Below, piece after piece: positions 1-6,955 of a stretch of 18,375 nt of DNA. The notes beneath the pieces are model-generated. The model saw nothing but the letters and a program-made list of their open reading frames with translations. It was not told the origin of the DNA and searched no databases. Origin of the DNA: an uncultured bacterium (GTDB taxonomy: Bacteria > Hydrothermota > Tepidihabitantia > Tepidihabitantales > Tepidihabitantaceae). A program made the position numbers and the translations under genes. Location of the stretch: NCBI GenBank assembly GCA_937139435.1, contig CAKZPX010000108.1, positions 1 through 18,375 of the forward strand, in the 5' to 3' direction. Every line of letters starts with the position of its first letter. Positions within the stretch are counted from its first letter, which is position 1.

Positions 1-1
1 T

Positions 2-274
2 GAGGCAGTCGGGGAGGAAATTGTGAGTCTGGTTGTTACCTCGCAGGGCAATCCAGCGCTTTCCGTCAGGATAAACACCAGGACCCAGGTTTGTGGTGGG
101 GTAGAGGAGTCAGGGGCAAGCAGGTTAGATTTAAAGGGGAATACTGATGTCGGCATCCGAAGGCGGATTTTTGACCCGTTGGGGCGCCGAGTCTTTAACC
201 TTTCCAGATCCGGGGTGTTTTTCTTTGTACCCGAGCAGGGCGCGGACTTCACTAAGGTTCTCCGGATAAGGTAG
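2..274 (+). CDS. C-terminal end of a secreted protein with a sorting-like tail (partial)
   Basis: The reading frame is open from the left edge to a TAG stop at 272-274, so this is the 3' end of a longer gene. A GTG at 23 exists but nothing marks it as the true start. About 90 residues are visible. The last 40 or so contain DPLGRRV, then a hydrophobic SGVFFF stretch and a basic end (LRIR). This pattern resembles short beta-sandwich C-terminal sorting domains (Por/T9SS or FlgD-like tails) common in FCB-group secreted proteins. The same pattern ends the Ntn hydrolase at 8836-10233 (DPLGRRV, then SAGIFF), so the tail is used at least twice here. The enzymatic or structural part of the protein lies outside the window and cannot be named. 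The stop is 3 bases before selD, and the selD ribosome site lies inside this gene's end, so the two are probably co-transcribed. Confidence 0.6.
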   Translation, partial: EAVGEEIVSLVVTSQGNPALSVRINTRTQVCGGVEESGASRLDLKGNTDVGIRRRIFDPLGRRVFNLSRSGVFFFVPEQGADFTKVLRIR

Positions 275-277
275 ATT

Positions 278-1318
278 ATGTCTTTTACCAGGAAGCGTCT
301 TTTAGATTACGCCCGGGCAGCAGGTTGTGCTGGTAAGGCTTGTCAGGCAGACCTGTTTGCCGTTTTAAAGGGGTTGCCCGCATTTGTCCATCCGGATCTA
401 CTTGTGGGTAGTACTGGCTGTGATGATGCCGGTGTTTACCGGATAGATAATGATAAGGCACTGGTTCTGACTGTGGATGTGATGGCGCCGGTTGCCGATG
501 ACCCCTATGTGTTCGGACAGATTGCTGCTGCCAACTCCCTTTCGGATGTCTATGCGATGGGTGGCGTACCGATAGCGGCGCTGGGTGTGCTGGGTTTTCC
601 AGTATTAGAGGTGCCGGCAGAGACAATACGTCAGATGCTCGCCGGTGCCTGGAATAAAGTGAAGGAGGCGGAGGCGGTTGTTGTCGGCGGACATACGATG
701 AAGGACGAGGAGATAAAATTTGGGCTGGCGGTGGTCGGTTTGGTGCACCCAGAGAGGGTTATAACCAATGCCGGTGTTAAACCGGGTGATATTTTAGTAT
801 TAACCAAACCGCTCGGAGTTGGATTGATTACTACCGCTTTGAAGATGAATAAGGTTGATCGGCAACTGGTGACGGTTGCTTACGAGTTAATGACAAAGTT
901 AAATCGTGTGGCGGCGATGGTGATGGTTGAAATCGGTGTAGCTGCCGCAACCGATGTTACCGGTTTTGGGCTGCTCGGGCATACCTGGGAAATGGCAGAG
1001 GCGAGCGGGGTTGACATTGTGATTGAGAGTAAGAGGGTGCCGATAATTGCCGGGGTGGAGGAGCTGGTTGCCGCGGGGCTGGTGCCTCTGGGTACAAAAA
1101 ATAATTACGAGTTTATTCAAGACAGGGCAGATTTTGTTGGAGTGGATGAAATCCAGCGGCTGGTGCTCTGTGATGCCCAAACATCAGGCGGTTTATTGAT
1201 CGCCTTACCTGAAAAAAAGGTGGATATGCTTCTCACACGGTTGACCGGTGCGGGTATAGATGGGGCGCGGGTCATTGGTTATGCGACAAAGGGCTCGGGC
1301 AGGTTACGGGTGGAGTAG
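278..1318 (+). CDS. selD: Selenide, water dikinase (selenophosphate synthase)
   Basis: SelD makes selenophosphate from selenide and ATP in the cytosol. Selenophosphate is the selenium donor for selenocysteine-tRNA, 2-selenouridine in tRNA and some selenium cofactors. The 346 residues match the family length and align end to end with E. coli SelD from memory. Cys17 and Lys20 (GCAGK) coincide with the catalytic Cys17/Lys20. The ATP/Mg motifs LLVGSTGCDDAGVY and LTKPLGVG, the TDVTGFGLLGH motif and CDAQTSGGLL near the C-terminus are all present. The active site uses Cys (codon TGT), not selenocysteine. ATG 278 has an ATAAGG-like ribosome site 6 bases upstream inside the preceding stop region. No selA, selB, selC, SelU or other selenium-utilisation gene is visible, so which use the product serves is unknown. 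Downstream lies the corrinoid operon, separated by 78 bases with a possible new promoter. Confidence 0.95.
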   Translation: MSFTRKRLLDYARAAGCAGKACQADLFAVLKGLPAFVHPDLLVGSTGCDDAGVYRIDNDKALVLTVDVMAPVADDPYVFGQIAAANSLSDVYAMGGVPIAALGVLGFPVLEVPAETIRQMLAGAWNKVKEAEAVVVGGHTMKDEEIKFGLAVVGLVHPERVITNAGVKPGDILVLTKPLGVGLITTALKMNKVDRQLVTVAYELMTKLNRVAAMVMVEIGVAAATDVTGFGLLGHTWEMAEASGVDIVIESKRVPIIAGVEELVAAGLVPLGTKNNYEFIQDRADFVGVDEIQRLVLCDAQTSGGLLIALPEKKVDMLLTRLTGAGIDGARVIGYATKGSGRLRVE

Positions 1319-1384
1319 TATCCCGGGTTAGTTCTCTAAATACAATCGCTCAATTTATTTGCCCGCGGTGGATAGTTTTAATAT

Positions 1385-1399
1385 TATAATTAACCTATG
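1385..1399 (+). promoter_or_regulatory. Possible leaderless -10 element in front of the corrinoid operon
   Basis: A perfect TATAAT (1385-1390) sits only 6 bases before the ATG at 1397, and those bases (TAACCT) contain no Shine-Dalgarno sequence. With normal -10 spacing, transcription would start at or next to the A of ATG, giving a leaderless mRNA. No convincing -35 lies 16-18 bases upstream; TTGCCC at 1359-1364 is 20 bases away. The element is a clear sequence match, but promoter function is inference. Confidence 0.4.
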
Positions 1400-2053
1400 G
1401 AGAAACGAGACGAACCAGCGATTTCAGCAGAACTGCTTACCCGGTTAGCCCGGGCGGTGGTTGATTTACAACCCGCCCTGGTAATAGATTTATGCCAGCA
1501 GGCGTTGAAGGAAGGTGTGGCGCCCGATGTTGCGTTAAACCAGGGGCTGGCAAAAGGGATGCGTCAGGTCGGCGAGAAGTTTGCCGCTCGTGAGTACTTT
1601 GTGCCCGAGGTGCTTCTGGCAGCAAAGGCGATGTATGCCGGTTTTGATATCCTGAAAGAGCACCTTCCCCAAAAGCAGGGGTATCGCGGGCGGGTGGCGC
1701 TGGGCGTGGTGCAGGGTGATATTCACGACATTGGCAAAAATATTGTTAAGGTGATGGTACAGGCGGCAGGTTTTGAGGTGATTGATTTAGGCAGGAATGT
1801 ACCGGTGGAACGGTTTGTGGCGGCGGTGCGGAATGGTGTGGATGTGCTGGGTATGTCATCTTTAATGACGACAACGATGCCGAACATGGCTAAGGTTGTT
1901 ATCGCTTTAGAGCGGGCAGGATTGCGGAACCGGGTAAAGGTTTTAGTTGGAGGCGCACCGGTGACCAAGGTTTTTGCTGAGCGGATTGGGGCTGATGGCT
2001 ATGCCGATGATGCCTACGGTGCGGTAAAAGAGGTAGAACGAGTATTAAAGTAG
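1397..2053 (+). CDS. Corrinoid (B12-binding) methyl-carrier protein, MtaC/MtbC type
   Basis: This is the methyl shuttle of a corrinoid methyltransferase system. Its cob(I)amide accepts a methyl group from one methyltransferase and gives it to another. The 218 residues have the usual two-part build: a helical cap (about 10-90) with YFVPEVLLAAKAM, and a Rossmann-like B12 domain (about 97-218). The lower-ligand motif is complete: D108-I-H110-D-I-G113, followed by S155/S156 in MSSLMTTTM and G186-G-A-P-V-T, which frame the nucleotide tail. It is first in a seven-gene run and ends 3 bases before methyltransferase 1. ATG 1397 lacks a ribosome site but lies directly after a TATAAT box, suggesting leaderless expression. 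Sequence features do not tell which methyl donor (methanol, methylamine, methoxyaromatic, thioether or other) is served. Confidence 0.93.
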   Translation: MEKRDEPAISAELLTRLARAVVDLQPALVIDLCQQALKEGVAPDVALNQGLAKGMRQVGEKFAAREYFVPEVLLAAKAMYAGFDILKEHLPQKQGYRGRVALGVVQGDIHDIGKNIVKVMVQAAGFEVIDLGRNVPVERFVAAVRNGVDVLGMSSLMTTTMPNMAKVVIALERAGLRNRVKVLVGGAPVTKVFAERIGADGYADDAYGAVKEVERVLK

Positions 2054-2056
2054 TCA

Positions 2057-3049
2057 GTGGAGCAGGCAAGGGAAAGGTTACAGTCGCTTCTGGTCGGTGA
2101 CAGGGTAGAGCCGCCGGTGGTGTTTCCGATTGTGGTGGCGAATCACGCTGCCCGGATAAGTAACGTTCCGCTGATTTCCGCCCTTACTGACGGAGAGATT
2201 TTGTCCGAGGTGCTTTACTATGCCTACCAGTTTTACAACTACGACCTGATTATGGTGTTTGCCGATGTATTTGTTGAGGCGGAGGCGATGGGGTGCCGGT
2301 TAGAGTTTTTTAACGATGAGCCACCGGTAATGGTTGAGCCGATTGTTGACGGTGCTCGGGTGGCAGAGTCGGGTAGGCAGGGCAGGATGGCGGTGATAGT
2401 TGATGCCACCTCCCGGCTGGTCACGATGGCAGGTAAAGAGGTGGCGGTGCTGACCTCATTAAAGGGTCCGTTTTCCCTTGCCAGTTTTCTCTCTGGTCCA
2501 GAGGATTTTTTCGCCAGTTTGCTTGTCGCACCGGAACGGGCAGAGTTTTTTCTCCGGCTTGCCCTGGAGAACCAGAAGGTTTTTGCCCGGGAGATTATTC
2601 GGGCGGGTGGCGTGCCGTTTATTGGTGATCCGATGGCATCGGGCAGTGTAATCAGTGCTGATATTTTTGCCCGTTTTGCCCTGCCTTATTTAAAGGAGCT
2701 GGTGCAGGCAATTCATAACTCAGGAAGCTGGACAGGGATACATATCTGTGGCGATACTTCTGGAATACTTAGTTTACTGCCGGAGAGCGGGGCCGAGATT
2801 TTTAGCATTGATGATATGAACCTGAGTGCGGTGCGGGCGCAATTGGGCGATGATCGGGTTATTATGGGTAATGTCCCTACCGGACTCTTTATTGATGGTG
2901 AAGTGGCAGAGGTAAAAAAGGCGGGAGTGGACTGTCTGGAAAAAGGTGGACAGCGGATGATTCTTGCTTCGGCCTGCGATGTGCCGGCAGAGGCGCGGGT
3001 GGAGAATGTTCGGGCGCTGGTTAAGGTTGCTGAGGAGTGGCGGTGGTGA
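2057..3049 (+). CDS. UroD-fold corrinoid methyltransferase 1 (MtaA/CmuA family)
   Basis: A cobalamin-dependent methyltransferase of the uroporphyrinogen decarboxylase superfamily, the group that includes MtaA, MtbA and CmuA. These zinc enzymes move a methyl group between a corrinoid protein and a thiol or other acceptor. It has 330 residues, normal for the family. The zinc-binding H-x-C...C set is present: His229 and Cys231 in HICGDTSG and Cys307 in ASACDVP. The MASGSVIS stretch before it matches the conserved DP-x-ASG region. True heme-pathway UroD is unlikely because the zinc ligands are present and the neighbours are corrinoid genes. GTG 2057 starts 3 bases after the carrier stop, and its own stop overlaps the RACo gene, so translation is probably coupled. 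It is a paralogue of the gene at 6952-8007. Which of the two is substrate-specific cannot be told. Confidence 0.9.
   Translation: MEQARERLQSLLVGDRVEPPVVFPIVVANHAARISNVPLISALTDGEILSEVLYYAYQFYNYDLIMVFADVFVEAEAMGCRLEFFNDEPPVMVEPIVDGARVAESGRQGRMAVIVDATSRLVTMAGKEVAVLTSLKGPFSLASFLSGPEDFFASLLVAPERAEFFLRLALENQKVFAREIIRAGGVPFIGDPMASGSVISADIFARFALPYLKELVQAIHNSGSWTGIHICGDTSGILSLLPESGAEIFSIDDMNLSAVRAQLGDDRVIMGNVPTGLFIDGEVAEVKKAGVDCLEKGGQRMILASACDVPAEARVENVRALVKVAEEWRW
3032..3048 (+). promoter_or_regulatory. Ribosome-binding site deciding the RACo start
   Basis: GAGGAG at 3032-3037 lies 8 bases before GTG 3046, whose GTGA overlaps the TGA stop of methyltransferase 1. The alternative GTG at 3037 overlaps the ribosome site itself, and GTG 3043 is a little close to it, so 3046 is preferred. 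Confidence 0.45.
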
Positions 3050-4434
3050 TCAGGATAGTGCCGGCAAAAGGGAAAAGTTTACTGGAGATAATGCTGGAGC
3101 AAGGACTGGTTTTAGCCGGCGATTGCGGTGGTGTGGGCCGGTGTGGTAAATGTCACGTAGTAATAGTTGATGCAGGGATGAGGAAGTCGGTTCTCGCCTG
3201 TCAGTTTGTGCCGACCAGACCGGTGCTGGTGGAATGGGAAGAGAGTAAATCTTTCTTGGAACCGTCCGGTTTTGTAGCGCCAGAGGGTTCAAGCAGCAAA
3301 GACCATTTTCTGGTTGCGGACATTGGCACCACCACGCTCAGGATAGCGCGGGCGAAAAAAGGCAGACCGGGAATTGATTTTCAGGCGGTGCTGTTGAACC
3401 CTCAGGTTAAATACGGTGCTGATGTTCTTTCCCGAATAAGCCGGGCAGATGAGGTGCGTCGGGTGCGGATCAGCAGACTGTTGAAAGGTTTTGTTACCGG
3501 ACTGGGGATTGACCGGCGCCATCCGGTAATGGTGGTTGGTAACACGGTGATGATGCACTTTGTTTTTGGTAAAAGTCCCCGAGGGCTGGGCAGTTATCCT
3601 TATCGCTCCCAACTGCCGATTGGCAGGGTCATCGCTGTGCGTCAGGATGGAATAAGGTTGCGGACACCGCCCTTGCTGGGCGCATTTTTGGGTAGTGACT
3701 GTTTTGCCGGGATCTTTGCGGTCGGGATGCACCGGAGTCTGAAATTAACCCTTTTGATTGATGCGGGCACGAATGGTGAGGTGGTGCTGGGTAATTCGGA
3801 GCGGATTGTTGCCTGCTCAACTGCTGCTGGTCCAGCGTTTGAAGGTGCGACACTTGCCTGTGGAACAATCGCCCGACCTGGTGCAGTGAGTGATTGCCGC
3901 CTGGTTAAAGGTCGCTGGCGGGTTAAGACCATCGGTCGCAGGTTGCCAAATGGAATATGTGGTTCCGGGGTGGTAAGCGCAATCGCCAGTGCCCGGAAGG
4001 CAGGGTTTATTGAACCGAACGGCAGGTTGGAAAACGGTGCAAGGCTGGAGATTTGCAATGGGGTGTATTTAACTCAGGCGGATATCAGGGAGGTGCAGCT
4101 GGCAAAGGCAGCGATTACTACCGGGATAAAGGTTTTGTTAAGAGAATGGGGATGGAGACGGATTGAAAGGGTTTTTATTACCGGAAATTTTGGCGGCAGA
4201 CTCAGTGTGCCGGCTGCGATAAGTATCGGGCTGTTACCTACGGTGCCGGTAAAGGTTGTGCGTCAGCATCCCGATCTGGCGCTGGTTGGCGCGGTGAAGA
4301 TGGTGCGAAACCCGGACCGGTTTCTGCCGGCGTTGGAGATAACCAGGCTGGTGCAGGAGATAAGGCTGGCAGAGGACGAGGAGTTTGAGCGTAGGTTTGT
4401 TGAATCAATGGGTTTATGTCGGTGGCGATATTAA
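3046..4434 (+). CDS. Reductive activator of corrinoid proteins (RACo-like, DUF4445), short form
   Basis: RACo proteins use ATP and a ferredoxin-like [2Fe-2S] domain to reduce accidentally oxidised Co(II)-corrinoid back to Co(I). Counting from GTG 3046, Cys27, Cys33, Cys36 and Cys52 form a plant-type [2Fe-2S] pattern (CGGVGRCGKC...LAC). The ASKHA-type ATPase part begins near residue 88 with ADIGTTTLR. It continues with LLIDAGTNGEVVLGN, CSTAAGPAFEGA, GICGSGVVSA and FITGNFGGRL, all hallmarks of the RACo C-terminal domain. At about 462 residues it is much shorter than classical RACo (about 630). Only some 35 residues separate the last iron-sulfur Cys from the ATPase, so the linker and middle domains of classical RACo appear to be missing. 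It overlaps methyltransferase 1 by 4 bases and the next gene by 19. Starts at 3037 or 3043 are possible. Confidence 0.9.
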   Translation: MIRIVPAKGKSLLEIMLEQGLVLAGDCGGVGRCGKCHVVIVDAGMRKSVLACQFVPTRPVLVEWEESKSFLEPSGFVAPEGSSSKDHFLVADIGTTTLRIARAKKGRPGIDFQAVLLNPQVKYGADVLSRISRADEVRRVRISRLLKGFVTGLGIDRRHPVMVVGNTVMMHFVFGKSPRGLGSYPYRSQLPIGRVIAVRQDGIRLRTPPLLGAFLGSDCFAGIFAVGMHRSLKLTLLIDAGTNGEVVLGNSERIVACSTAAGPAFEGATLACGTIARPGAVSDCRLVKGRWRVKTIGRRLPNGICGSGVVSAIASARKAGFIEPNGRLENGARLEICNGVYLTQADIREVQLAKAAITTGIKVLLREWGWRRIERVFITGNFGGRLSVPAAISIGLLPTVPVKVVRQHPDLALVGAVKMVRNPDRFLPALEITRLVQEIRLAEDEEFERRFVESMGLCRWRY

Positions 4435-5576
4435 CTCCCGAGGGTTTTAAGGAGTTGCGGGTTTTGAAGGAAAAGGGCAGGAGGCTCGTTGGCTATTTTT
4501 GTGTTTATGTGCCGGTGGAGATAATCTATGCGAGTGGTGCGCTGCCGGTGCGGCTGGCACGGGCAGATGAGGATAGTGCCCGATGCGGTGAGGGGTGGTT
4601 ACGCGCTGATGCCTGTCCTTTCTGCAAGGCGAGTGTCGGCAGGTTTACTTCTGACCCGCTGTATCAGATGCTGGATGGGCTGGTGATGGTGAACACCTGT
4701 GATATGATGCGCCGGCTGGCTGAGGTGCTTGCCGAGCGAATCGCCATTCCTTTGTTTCAGCTCTATTTACCCCGTACCGCTGAACAGAGGGCGAACCGAA
4801 TTGTTGAGTGGACCGAGCAGTTGCGGTGTCTGTACCGATGGGCACAGGGGCTGACCGGTGTGAAGGTGGACGATGGTGGAGCGACGGAACAGCTTCCCTT
4901 ATTAAATGCGATTGCAGATTATAATCGGGTGCGCGGGTTGTTACAGCAACTGGACCGGTTGCGGGCGATGGTGCCGGCGCGATTAAAGGCAAGTGAGATT
5001 TTTGATCTGGTTGCACAGTGCACCCGTTACCCGCCCGAGATGGTCGGAGCGTGGCTTAAACAGGAGTATGCACGCCGCACCGGCGGGTTGCGCTCAGCCG
5101 AGGGTGCAGAAGCCACAGCGCCGGAGCCGGCGGGTTTAGTTTCTGACAGCCGTCCCCGTTTAATGCTGGCGGGCAGTATACTGGTGGAGGAAGACCGGTT
5201 ACTTTTAGAGTTAATTGAGGAACAGGCGGATGTGGTTGCGGATGCGGTGTGCACCGGAATGAGGTGGTTTACGGAGATGGTGGCAGATGGTGAGCCGTTG
5301 ACCGAGATTGCCCGATTTTACTTTAACCGGACGCCTTGTGCATTTCGCCGTCCCAATACCGTACTCTACGATTACCTGAGGCGGTTGATTCAGGAACGTC
5401 AAGTAAAAGGGGTGGTGTATAAGACGCTTTTTTATTGCGACCCGTGGCGGTTTGAGATAAAAAGGATGCGCCAGGAACTGGGTTTGCCGGTGCTGGAGAT
5501 TGATGGCGACTATTGCCAGGAGAACCGGGCGCAATTGCGCACCCGGGTTGAGGCGTTTTTGGAGATGCTGCGCTGA
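4416..5576 (+). CDS. 2-Hydroxyacyl-CoA dehydratase / HgdB-like iron-sulfur subunit
   Basis: Member of the HgdB/FldC/BcrC family, whose members either dehydrate 2-hydroxyacyl-CoA radically, form part of benzoyl-CoA reductase, or act as double-cubane cluster reductases. All receive very low-potential electrons from an HgdC-type ATPase. The 386 residues show the family N-terminal motif GYFCVYVPVEIIYASGALPV (26-45). Likely cluster cysteines are C67 and C70 (ACPFCKA), C95 (NTCD), C308 (TPCAFRRP) and C341 (FYCDPW). The C-terminus DGDYC...RTRVEAFLEML is also typical. Residues about 225-247 form an Ala/Glu/Pro-rich linker between the two halves. It overlaps RACo by 19 bases and its TGA overlaps the next ATG by one base. 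ATG 4416 has no clear ribosome site; GTG 4422 is possible. No CoA-ester gene is nearby, so a classical dehydratase role is not supported. Confidence 0.85.
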   Translation: MSVAILTPEGFKELRVLKEKGRRLVGYFCVYVPVEIIYASGALPVRLARADEDSARCGEGWLRADACPFCKASVGRFTSDPLYQMLDGLVMVNTCDMMRRLAEVLAERIAIPLFQLYLPRTAEQRANRIVEWTEQLRCLYRWAQGLTGVKVDDGGATEQLPLLNAIADYNRVRGLLQQLDRLRAMVPARLKASEIFDLVAQCTRYPPEMVGAWLKQEYARRTGGLRSAEGAEATAPEPAGLVSDSRPRLMLAGSILVEEDRLLLELIEEQADVVADAVCTGMRWFTEMVADGEPLTEIARFYFNRTPCAFRRPNTVLYDYLRRLIQERQVKGVVYKTLFYCDPWRFEIKRMRQELGLPVLEIDGDYCQENRAQLRTRVEAFLEMLR

Positions 5577-6955
5577 TGGTGATTGATTATCAGGACCCAC
5601 CAGCAAGAAGGGTAACATTTGATGAATGGGACGACCTGTTTGCGAGGATTCCGGATGAGTTGATTGAACAATTCCATTACTTTCCACCGAACCAGGAACC
5701 ATGGTCAAAATACCTGTTCCCGCCCCAGACATTTGCCATCTACGGCGCCCGCCACCTGCGCCGGTTGAAGTTTGACAACTCGCTCGCTGCGCTCCGGCTC
5801 TGGGGATTTGTTCAGAATGAGGGAGAGCGGTTGTTTCGTGCCCGGCAGATCAGGAGGAAGGTTGTGGCGGTGATGGGCGACCTGGGACCACTGGCGGTGA
5901 TTGTCAATTCCTTTCCGGGCTGTGTGGCGTTTTATCCGGACTGCTGGTGGTGGACACCGTTTGCGATGGAGAGCAAGGTTTTACTCAACAAGGCCGAGGA
6001 GCTGGGGATGGGTGAGGCGTCCTGTTTTTCCCGGGCAGCGCTGGGGGCGTTTGCCAAGCACAGTTATTTTCCAGACCCGGACCTGGTGATTGCTGCTACC
6101 GGTGCCTCCTGTGATGACTATTCAGCGGTGGAGAGTCTGGTAGCCGGTAGGTACAGCGATGTTTTGTGGGTGGAGACGCCACGGCGTCCGGTAAACGAGG
6201 ACGAGGCAGATAGGTTTGAGCAACTCCTGGTGGCGGAGTATCAACAGGTGCTAAAGGCGTTAGCAGATTTAACTGGCACCGAGATGACCGAGGCGCTACT
6301 CAGCGATGGGATAAGACGGGCAAATCGCATCCGGCAGGCTACAGAACAGTTAAAGACGCTTGCCTATCAGGACGGTGTTCTACCGGCACTGGAGATGATG
6401 GTGGTGGAGTTTGGTTGTCTTCACTACTACTCTGACCTGACCGAGTGGACCGGCGTGGTTGAACACCTGCTCCAGACTGCCCAAAAAAGAAAGGAGCGGG
6501 GCGAGCGGGTTGTGCCCGAAGACGCCCTGCGTTTGGGCTGGATTACGCCCCCTGCCGACCCTTTGCTTCTCACCTATGTGGAGGACCGTGGTGCTCGGCT
6601 GGTCAGCACCGAGTATGTTATTAACCAGGCGCTGGTGTTGATTGAAGAGACCCTTCCGCCGTTGCGGGCGATTGCCCGTTCCCTGCTCGCCGCTTCGCTG
6701 ATCGGCAGTTCCCGTTCCCGGTTGGCGGGATTTTTAAGAGAGGCGGTGGAACGGGAAGCAGAAGGGGTGGTTGTTTCTGGATTGTTAGGGGGTTCGCACT
6801 GTGCGATGGAGTCAAGACTTATCGCCGACTATATTAAGAGTCGGCTTTCAATACCGGTGCTGGAGTTTGATGTGGCACCGCCGAACAAGGCAATTGACCG
6901 TCAGACCCGGACCCGTATTGACGCCTTTTTAGAGCTTTTAAGGAGCAGAAGGTGA
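5576..6955 (+). CDS. Second HgdA/HgdB-like 2-hydroxyacyl-CoA dehydratase subunit
   Basis: Partner of the preceding gene and of the same superfamily, though longer (459 residues) and more divergent. The pair has sizes like the alpha and beta subunits of 2-hydroxyglutaryl-CoA dehydratase, so a heterodimer is likely. Visible cysteines include CVAFYPDC near 118-125, ASCFSRAALG, GASCDDYS, FGCLHYY and, in the C-terminal half, GSHCAMESR. The last matches the position where family members bind the cluster in the second domain. The end NKAIDRQTRTRIDAFLELL parallels the end of the partner. Start and stop are tightly coupled: TGATG at 5574-5578, and GTGA at 6952-6955 leading into methyltransferase 2. 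The substrate is unknown. It could be a catalytic dehydratase-like subunit or an electron-transfer subunit; the sequence does not decide. Confidence 0.78.
   Translation: MVIDYQDPPARRVTFDEWDDLFARIPDELIEQFHYFPPNQEPWSKYLFPPQTFAIYGARHLRRLKFDNSLAALRLWGFVQNEGERLFRARQIRRKVVAVMGDLGPLAVIVNSFPGCVAFYPDCWWWTPFAMESKVLLNKAEELGMGEASCFSRAALGAFAKHSYFPDPDLVIAATGASCDDYSAVESLVAGRYSDVLWVETPRRPVNEDEADRFEQLLVAEYQQVLKALADLTGTEMTEALLSDGIRRANRIRQATEQLKTLAYQDGVLPALEMMVVEFGCLHYYSDLTEWTGVVEHLLQTAQKRKERGERVVPEDALRLGWITPPADPLLLTYVEDRGARLVSTEYVINQALVLIEETLPPLRAIARSLLAASLIGSSRSRLAGFLREAVEREAEGVVVSGLLGGSHCAMESRLIADYIKSRLSIPVLEFDVAPPNKAIDRQTRTRIDAFLELLRSRR

Noticed and set aside
3289..4058. Minus-strand open frames of 138-147 residues opposite RACo
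   Set aside because: Antisense to conserved RACo ATPase motifs; composition rich in Pro, Ser and His, as expected for complements of GC-rich coding DNA.
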